DNA of 64,000 nucleotides from Natronosalvus rutilus (GTDB taxonomy: Archaea > Halobacteriota > Halobacteria > Halobacteriales > Natrialbaceae). Shown one piece after another: positions 59,837-64,000 of this stretch (positions are counted from its first letter, which is position 1; every line of letters starts with the position of its first letter). Both the position numbers and the translations under genes were made by a program. The notes under the pieces were generated by a model. That model was not told where the DNA came from. It made no database searches and saw only the letters and a list, made by a program, of their open reading frames with translations. The stretch spans positions 3,639,451-3,703,450 of the forward strand of contig NZ_CP100355.1 in assembly GCF_024204665.1 (NCBI RefSeq), in the 5' to 3' direction.

Positions 59837-60637
59837 CTACTCGTCGTCAGTTCGGCGCTCGCGGTGGTATTCGCCCTCTCCGCCCTCGACTTCGATCGCG
59901 CCGATCGCTCGCTCGGCGCTGGCCTCGAGGACGCTCTCGGCGGTCTTGTAGTTCGGCGCGCGAACCTTGATCCGGTACTCGGGGGCCCCGACGTAGGTCA
60001 CGTCGAGTTCGACACCATCGGGGATTTCGCCGTTCCCCTCGGCGGCCTCGAGCGCGGATCGAATCCCGTCGACGCCGCTCGGAGAGGGGTTCTCGAGGTC
60101 GACGTAGCCGGTGACGTTGACGTACGGCACCGAGACGTTCTCGCGGGCCGTCTCCACGATGGCGTCGCGCTCGTCGTCGTCGAGGTCGGTGTCCTCGAGG
60201 GCCTCGTCGCCGTGGATGGCCGCCTGTTTGAACCCGTCGTAGAGCGTGCCGTAGGCGCCGAGGAGTTCGTTGGCGATGCCGATGTACTCCTCGTCGGCGA
60301 TGTCCTCGCCGAAGGCGATTTCCATCCAGTTGTCGGCCTTCTGCTCGTTTTTCCACTCCTGGATCTTGTCGGAGCGCTGGTGGTCGTTGACGTCCTTGAG
60401 CGAGAGGTCGATCTGCTCGTGGGACTCGTCGACGTCGAGGACCTTGCAGACGGCGATCTGGCCCTCGCGAACGTGATCGCGCACGTTCTTGATCCAGCCG
60501 CTGGCGACCTCCGAGATGTGGATCAGGCCGCGCTTGTCCTGGTACTCCTCGAGGTCGACGAAGACGCCGAAGTCCTCGATCTCGTCGATTTTGCCGACGA
60601 CGAGTTCGCCCGGTTCGGGCCAGCCGCTGTACTTCAT
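59837..60637 (-). CDS. aif2A: Translation initiation factor aIF2 alpha subunit
   Basis: 266 residues. N-terminal S1 domain: [21 protein letters not shown]...[24 protein letters not shown] (about 10-60), helical middle domain and C-terminal alpha/beta domain ([35 protein letters not shown]). Forms the aIF2 trimer that delivers initiator Met-tRNA. The initiator tRNA gene is at 61983, 1.3 kb away. Start overlaps the rps27e stop by 4 nt, giving a coupled operon. Confidence 0.96.
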   Translation of the reverse strand: MKYSGWPEPGELVVGKIDEIEDFGVFVDLEEYQDKRGLIHISEVASGWIKNVRDHVREGQIAVCKVLDVDESHEQIDLSLKDVNDHQRSDKIQEWKNEQKADNWMEIAFGEDIADEEYIGIANELLGAYGTLYDGFKQAAIHGDEALEDTDLDDDERDAIVETARENVSVPYVNVTGYVDLENPSPSGVDGIRSALEAAEGNGEIPDGVELDVTYVGAPEYRIKVRAPNYKTAESVLEASAERAIGAIEVEGGEGEYHRERRTDDE

Positions 60638-60807
60638 CGTGACTCGACGGTTTCGAGGATTTCGTGATCGATCTCGGCCTTCCCGCCGGTGGGGACGGCG
60701 AGCGTGGTCCCACAGACGGCGCAGGCGACCTCCGAGGATGCCTTGCCGAAGACGATCTGTTCGTTCTCACAGTCACTGCAACGGACGCGGTAGTAGCTTC
60801 CTGCCAT
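60634..60807 (-). CDS. rps27e: 30S ribosomal protein S27e
   Basis: 57 residues with a C4 zinc ribbon: VRCSDCENE and [11 protein letters not shown] (Cys 10, 13, 29 and 32). ATG 60807 ([10 protein letters not shown]) is the conserved start; an in-frame extension upstream is not conserved. Its stop overlaps aif2A and it starts 5 nt after rpl44e, so it is in the middle of the translation operon. Confidence 0.95.
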   Translation of the reverse strand: MAGSYYRVRCSDCENEQIVFGKASSEVACAVCGTTLAVPTGGKAEIDHEILETVESR

Positions 60808-60812
60808 CGAAA

Positions 60813-61097
60813 TCACTCCTGGAACTCGAGTCGGCCGGCGCGCCATCCCTCGCGGAGGTGGGCCTTGCCGCACTCGTTGCATCGGTACTTGAGGTCGGTC
60901 TTCTTCGTCGGCTTGTCGCCGCTGGGTACCTTCGAGAACTTCCCGGAGTTCCCGATGGACGAAAGCTGGCGGGCGCGCTGTCGGTCGGCCACCTGCTTCA
61001 TGCCGGTCTGGCGGCCGGTTCGGACCTTCTCAACCTCGTGTTGGTGGTGGGATTTGCAGTACGGGCAGTACGTATTGAAACGGCGTGGCATCTGCAT
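60813..61097 (-). CDS. rpl44e: 50S ribosomal protein L44e
   Basis: 94 residues, the expected length for the archaeal protein. Two zinc-binding pairs: TYCPYCKSH (Cys 11 and 14) and [10 protein letters not shown] (about 72-75); between them a basic [11 protein letters not shown] segment contacts 23S rRNA. First gene of the cluster. ATG 61097 ([11 protein letters not shown]) matches other haloarchaeal L44e proteins; ATG 61091 is also in frame. Confidence 0.96.
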   Translation of the reverse strand: MQMPRRFNTYCPYCKSHHQHEVEKVRTGRQTGMKQVADRQRARQLSSIGNSGKFSKVPSGDKPTKKTDLKYRCNECGKAHLREGWRAGRLEFQE

Positions 61098-61267
61098 GGG
61101 TTAACTCACTTGGAGTGGGCTAAGAGAGCCCCGTTTAAAACCCGTTTGGTTCGCCGTCGACGCACCGTACTCGTCTCGCGGCCAGCCGACGCCAATCGAG
61201 ACGTCGCGGGACGAGAGCCAGGGGGTGCTTCGAAGCGCTTAATTCCCCATCGTGCGAACCGCCGGGC

Positions 61268-61534
61268 ATGAAGCGGCTCATCATCCACGGGGACCCCGGC
61301 ATTCGAAAGGGCGCGGTCGTCGAACACGACGGGGAGGAACTGGTGTGTTTCGGCATCAGTCGCAACGGCGAGTGGCACGGACCCGATCGGGTCCAGCTCT
61401 GGTGCACCGTCGGCGAGGAAGGCGAATACGAGGACTTCCAGCGCCGCAACTTCACCCCCCACTGGCTCGAGGTCATCCGCGCGGACGCGAGCGAGATTAC
61501 GGTTCTCGAGCCGAAAGGCGACCTGTTCGTCTGA
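61268..61534 (+). CDS. Small conserved haloarchaeal protein (HAH_0734-like)
   Basis: 88 residues. A compact beta protein: MKRLIIHGDPGIRKGAVVEHDGEELVCFGIS, WCTVGEEGEYEDFQRRNF and ITVLEPKGDLFV. From memory this is the 'HAH_0734 family', of unknown function. A TATA-like GCTTAATT about 27 nt upstream suggests a leaderless transcript, divergent from rpl44e. Confidence 0.75.
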   Translation: MKRLIIHGDPGIRKGAVVEHDGEELVCFGISRNGEWHGPDRVQLWCTVGEEGEYEDFQRRNFTPHWLEVIRADASEITVLEPKGDLFV

Positions 61535-61982
61535 GCAGTTGAACTCGAGCGACAGAGACACACTGACTCCGTCACCGCTTCGATTGTGTGGCTATAGACG
61601 CCGTCAGTTTCGCTACCGATCTGAGTCCTCCTTCGCCCGTGCGTAATGGTGCATAGTTACGAGTGGCGCAGTGTGCAGATAGTGTCGTATGGTGATAGCG
61701 ATCGGCTGCATCGCGGTCGTCTCACTCGAATCGAGCGACGTCACCGTTCGACGTCTCGTACGGCTCCACACGTGGGTCCTGGTGACATTCACGATGTCGT
61801 CTAGCTGATTGTCGGACTGGTTTCTGTCACAGTGGACAACTCGCGTCCGTTCGCGCTCGCGAAGAACCGTGTGGTAATCTCGAAGGATTGGCAGTAGCCT
61901 CCCGACTCGAGTCGGGCGATAGAAACCCACACAGGGCGTCCGAATCACAACCCTTAACTATCGTACCGGGTTATCATGAGCC
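61535..61982. other. Gene-poor region upstream of the initiator tRNA
   Basis: 448 bases. A 111-codon minus-strand frame contains VVHCDRNQSDNQLDDIVNV, a faint echo of an HNH endonuclease core, but no HNH His or the second zinc ribbon is seen, so I do not call a gene. Otherwise nothing visible. Confidence 0.4.
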
Positions 61983-62057
61983 AGCGGGATGGGATAGCCA
62001 GGAGATTCCGGCGGGCTCATAACCCGCAGATCGGTAGTTCAAATCTACCTCCCGCTA
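61983..62057 (+). tRNA. Initiator tRNA-Met (anticodon CAT)
   Basis: 75 nt. Acceptor AGCGGGA pairs with TCCCGCT before discriminator A; the anticodon loop CTCATAA has three consecutive G-C pairs (GGG/CCC) in its stem, the initiator signature; the T arm is GGTAGTTCAAATCTACC. Its first base pair is A-T, the initiator type. No intron and no encoded CCA. Confidence 0.92.
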
Positions 62058-62612
62058 TGTTTTGTCGCGAGCAAATTCGCGAGCGGCGGAAATAACACAA
62101 GTAGTTTGATCAAGGGAACGACTTCGTCGCGATTGAGGTTCAATTCTCTCTCCACGTTTCGACTTGATCCGATCGTGAGCAACAGGGTAGCGAGTAACGC
62201 AAACGAGTGACGATAGCGAGAGGGCGGCGAGCCATCTTCGCGTCGACCATGTCTCGCTTCGTTCAGAAAGCCACCTGGAGGCGGCCCAATTTCGAGCGAA
62301 GCCGTCACGACGTGAGGTGGAATTCTTCGGGTACAGGTGAGTTGACGGCGAAGATACGGCGGGTAGTAACTGTATTTTTAGAGAGTGAAAAACCAGTGAA
62401 TCGCTTCCGGTCGAGAATTTGTGAACCGGCAACGTTAGCCATTTGATTGAAAGCCAATACCACGTCAGTTTCCAACATGTATCAAAAGTAATGTTCATGA
62501 GGAATGGACGCTTGTCCAATGAGTCGGACTAAATTCACAACTATGATTGAGAAATAGTCAACGAAGGAAACAGTCGGAATCTATTTATGTAATTAGTATC
62601 TGTACTCTTACT
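62058..62612. other. Low-G+C spacer downstream of the tRNA
   Basis: 555 bases of lower G+C than the genome. Open frames of 79-154 codons exist on both strands but look like Arg/Ser/Trp-rich junk without domain resemblance. A tRNA 3' end followed by such DNA is a normal site for integrated elements, but no repeat of the tRNA end nor an integrase is visible before the window ends. Confidence 0.45.
62581..62590 (+). promoter_or_regulatory. TATA box of the family-5 binding-protein gene
   Basis: CTATTTATGT centred about 27 nt before ATG 62613; transcript probably leaderless. Confidence 0.55.
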
Positions 62613-64000
62613 ATGCCTCATAAAGACTTGAAGGCACCCGGCGCCCATCGCCGGGAGGTGCTACTGCTTGCAGGTGCTGCTGGTGCTGCTGGACTTGCAG
62701 GCTGTATGAGCGGTGACGATAACGGCAACGGCAACGGGAATACTAGCGGTAACGGCAACGGCAACGGCGACGATGACGATGTCAGCGACGACATCGACGA
62801 TCAGGCCGACGTAAGCAATCGAGAAATCCAGCCAAACTGGATCTCACCCTCCGCGTCCGAGGCCCAGGAACTGAACCCGCTTCGAATCAACGACACGACG
62901 TCGTCCGCACGGTTAGCGCCCCTGCTCGACGGCCCGTACGGCCTCGACGAGAACGACGAGTTCTACGGCTACTGGTTCGAGGACTACGAGACTGAGGACA
63001 ACCAGACGTGGACCTTCCACCTCCGCGACAACCTCCAATGGGGTGGTGACTACGGCCAGATGACGACCGAAGACTGGGTGTTCCACGTCGAGAACATCGC
63101 CCAGAACGAAGATAACTGGACAGCACACGTCAACCAGTCGAACTGGGACGACGTCGAGAGCGTCACGGCAGTCGATGACACGACCCTCGAGGTCGAAATT
63201 GCCGACCCGGACCCGCTGTTCGTTCGGCAGCCGACGTTCTGGGGGACGTACATCCTGCCGAAGGCGCTCGTCGAGCCGTACTTCCAGGACTATCAGGATG
63301 GAAACGAGAACGCTGGCGAGGAACTCAACGGTTCCGACGCCGTCCAGCAGCTGCAGTACACGGGGAACCTCGGACCGTATACGTTCGAGAGCCGCGACAT
63401 CGAGGACCGCTTCGTCGCCGTTCGAAACGAGGACTACTACAAGCGCGGCGACGACGAGGACTGGGAGGACGCCCCGTACTTCGAACAGTACACGATCAAC
63501 ATCCTCGAGGAGGAGAGCACCCGACTCGCGGAGTTCGAGACGGGCGGGCTCTCCTCGATAACCATCCCTGCCGACCAGGTCCAGAACTATCAGGGCGAAG
63601 ACGACTACACGATCGTCGAATCTGCGACGCCGTACTGTAGCATCCTCGCGTACAACCAGCGCGCGAACGGCTGGGAAGAACTTCGCAAACGCGAGGTTCG
63701 ACGTGCCCTCGCGATGGCCATCGACAAGGAGACGGTCGCCAACGACATCTACCGTGGGTTCGCGAAGCCGGCCCAGACGTTCCAGCCGGAGTATTCCGAC
63801 TTCTACAACGACGATCAGGTCGAGCCCGTTGGCGTCGGAGACAGCTACAACGTGGACGAAGCCCGGTCGCTGCTCGAGGAGAACCTGAGCGACGACTACA
63901 GTTACGACGGCGACACGCTCGTCGACGCCGACGGGAACCAGGTCGTGCTGTCGTTCGTCTACTCAAACGGTGCCTCGCTCACCGAGGACTCCGCCCGATA
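62613..64000 (+). CDS. Oligopeptide/nickel-type ABC binding lipoprotein (family 5), partial
   Basis: 462 codons, cut by the window end. N-terminus: HRREVLLLAGAAGAAGLAGC with a twin-Arg and lipobox (Cys about 31), then a Gly/Asn/Asp linker of hexanucleotide-like repeats. The SBP_bac_5 core includes WTFHLRDNLQWGGDYGQMTTEDWVFHVENI, the hinge VESVTAVDDTTLEVEIAD and REVRRALAMAIDKETVANDIYRG. Ligand unknown (peptide, nickel or sugar acid are all possible). The downstream permeases should lie to the right of the window. Confidence 0.9.
   Translation, partial: MPHKDLKAPGAHRREVLLLAGAAGAAGLAGCMSGDDNGNGNGNTSGNGNGNGDDDDVSDDIDDQADVSNREIQPNWISPSASEAQELNPLRINDTTSSARLAPLLDGPYGLDENDEFYGYWFEDYETEDNQTWTFHLRDNLQWGGDYGQMTTEDWVFHVENIAQNEDNWTAHVNQSNWDDVESVTAVDDTTLEVEIADPDPLFVRQPTFWGTYILPKALVEPYFQDYQDGNENAGEELNGSDAVQQLQYTGNLGPYTFESRDIEDRFVAVRNEDYYKRGDDEDWEDAPYFEQYTINILEEESTRLAEFETGGLSSITIPADQVQNYQGEDDYTIVESATPYCSILAYNQRANGWEELRKREVRRALAMAIDKETVANDIYRGFAKPAQTFQPEYSDFYNDDQVEPVGVGDSYNVDEARSLLEENLSDDYSYDGDTLVDADGNQVVLSFVYSNGASLTEDSAR

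Noticed and set aside
61613-61948. Minus-strand 111-codon frame with an HNH-like phrase
   Set aside because: Only one HNH-like string, no zinc ribbon or complete motif; could be a decayed homing endonuclease but not supportable.
62055-62519. Minus-strand 154-codon frame next to the tRNA, possible integrase remnant
   Set aside because: No integrase Arg/His/Tyr motifs and biased composition; the tRNA end is not repeated nearby.

Overview
The window is a 64 kb piece of haloarchaeal chromosome. The evidence is high G+C with many CTCGAG hexamers, strongly acidic predicted proteins, twin-arginine lipoproteins with Asp/Gly/Asn-rich linkers, TATA boxes about 27 nt upstream of start codons (leaderless genes), a bacterio-opsin-activator-type regulator, an archaeosortase, and archaeal L44e/S27e/aIF2-alpha/Nop10 genes. 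The CTCGAG bias and gene content would suit a Natrialbaceae-like genus, but that is inference. No CRISPR array, rRNA, complete insertion sequence or provirus is visible. One tRNA (initiator Met) is present.

Layout. 0.1-3.6 kb: succinate dehydrogenase operon sdhC-D-B-A (minus strand), with a striking 20-bp direct repeat behind its promoter. 3.8-10.8 kb: an M14-type deacylase, a GNAT/zinc-ribbon fusion, a 1401-residue six-PAS/two-GAF bacterio-opsin-activator-like regulator and a divergent small winged-helix protein. 11.2-21.0 kb: a flippase, then a complete sugar ABC transporter (binding protein, two permeases, ATPase), an AGE-type sugar isomerase and a Gfo/Idh dehydrogenase. These look like one import-and-oxidise module; an RDD membrane gene sits inside it between direct repeats. 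21-30 kb: two lipoproteins, an esterase, Pth2, a DsbA-like lipoprotein, dCTP deaminase, a ThiN-type thiamine regulator overlapping a methyltransferase, a thioesterase, the B12 subunit of methylmalonyl-CoA mutase with its MeaB chaperone, and a uracil-DNA glycosylase. 30-34 kb: phnD-phnC-phnE transporter and hisH.

34-41 kb is rich in cell-surface genes: DUF3006, a cohesin-domain protein with a PGF-CTERM tail translationally coupled to a P19-like metal-binding lipoprotein, and a UshA-like nucleotidase with a PGF-CTERM tail. The enzyme expected to process such tails, archaeosortase A, is encoded at 56.1-57.1 kb. 41-48 kb holds nurA, an SMC/Rad50-like ATPase with a zinc-hook CxxC and an atypical Walker A, rdfA (rod-determining factor), and a DUF3006 plus ComEC-type metallo-beta-lactamase operon. 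48-51 kb holds ferredoxin, cyclophilin, and a DUF3368/UPF0175 toxin-antitoxin remnant flanked by two copies of the 3' end of a TrpD2-like gene. 51-59 kb: a fused siroheme decarboxylase, threonine synthase, an FAD amine-oxidase-fold protein, a phosphoesterase, artA, a regulator and a J-domain protein. 59-61 kb is the conserved archaeal translation cluster rpl44e-rps27e-aif2a-nop10-pac2. 62-64 kb: initiator tRNA, a low-G+C spacer and the start of a family-5 (oligopeptide-type) binding protein cut by the window edge.

The most interesting material is the rdfA/SMC-like pair, the artA and PGF-CTERM set, the coupled cohesin/P19 pair, and a recurring pattern of short direct or tandem repeats at gene boundaries (3.7, 5.9, 11.1, 19.2/19.8, 35.7, 49.1/49.8 and 58.8 kb). 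Two of these flank small genes that look like inserted cassettes.
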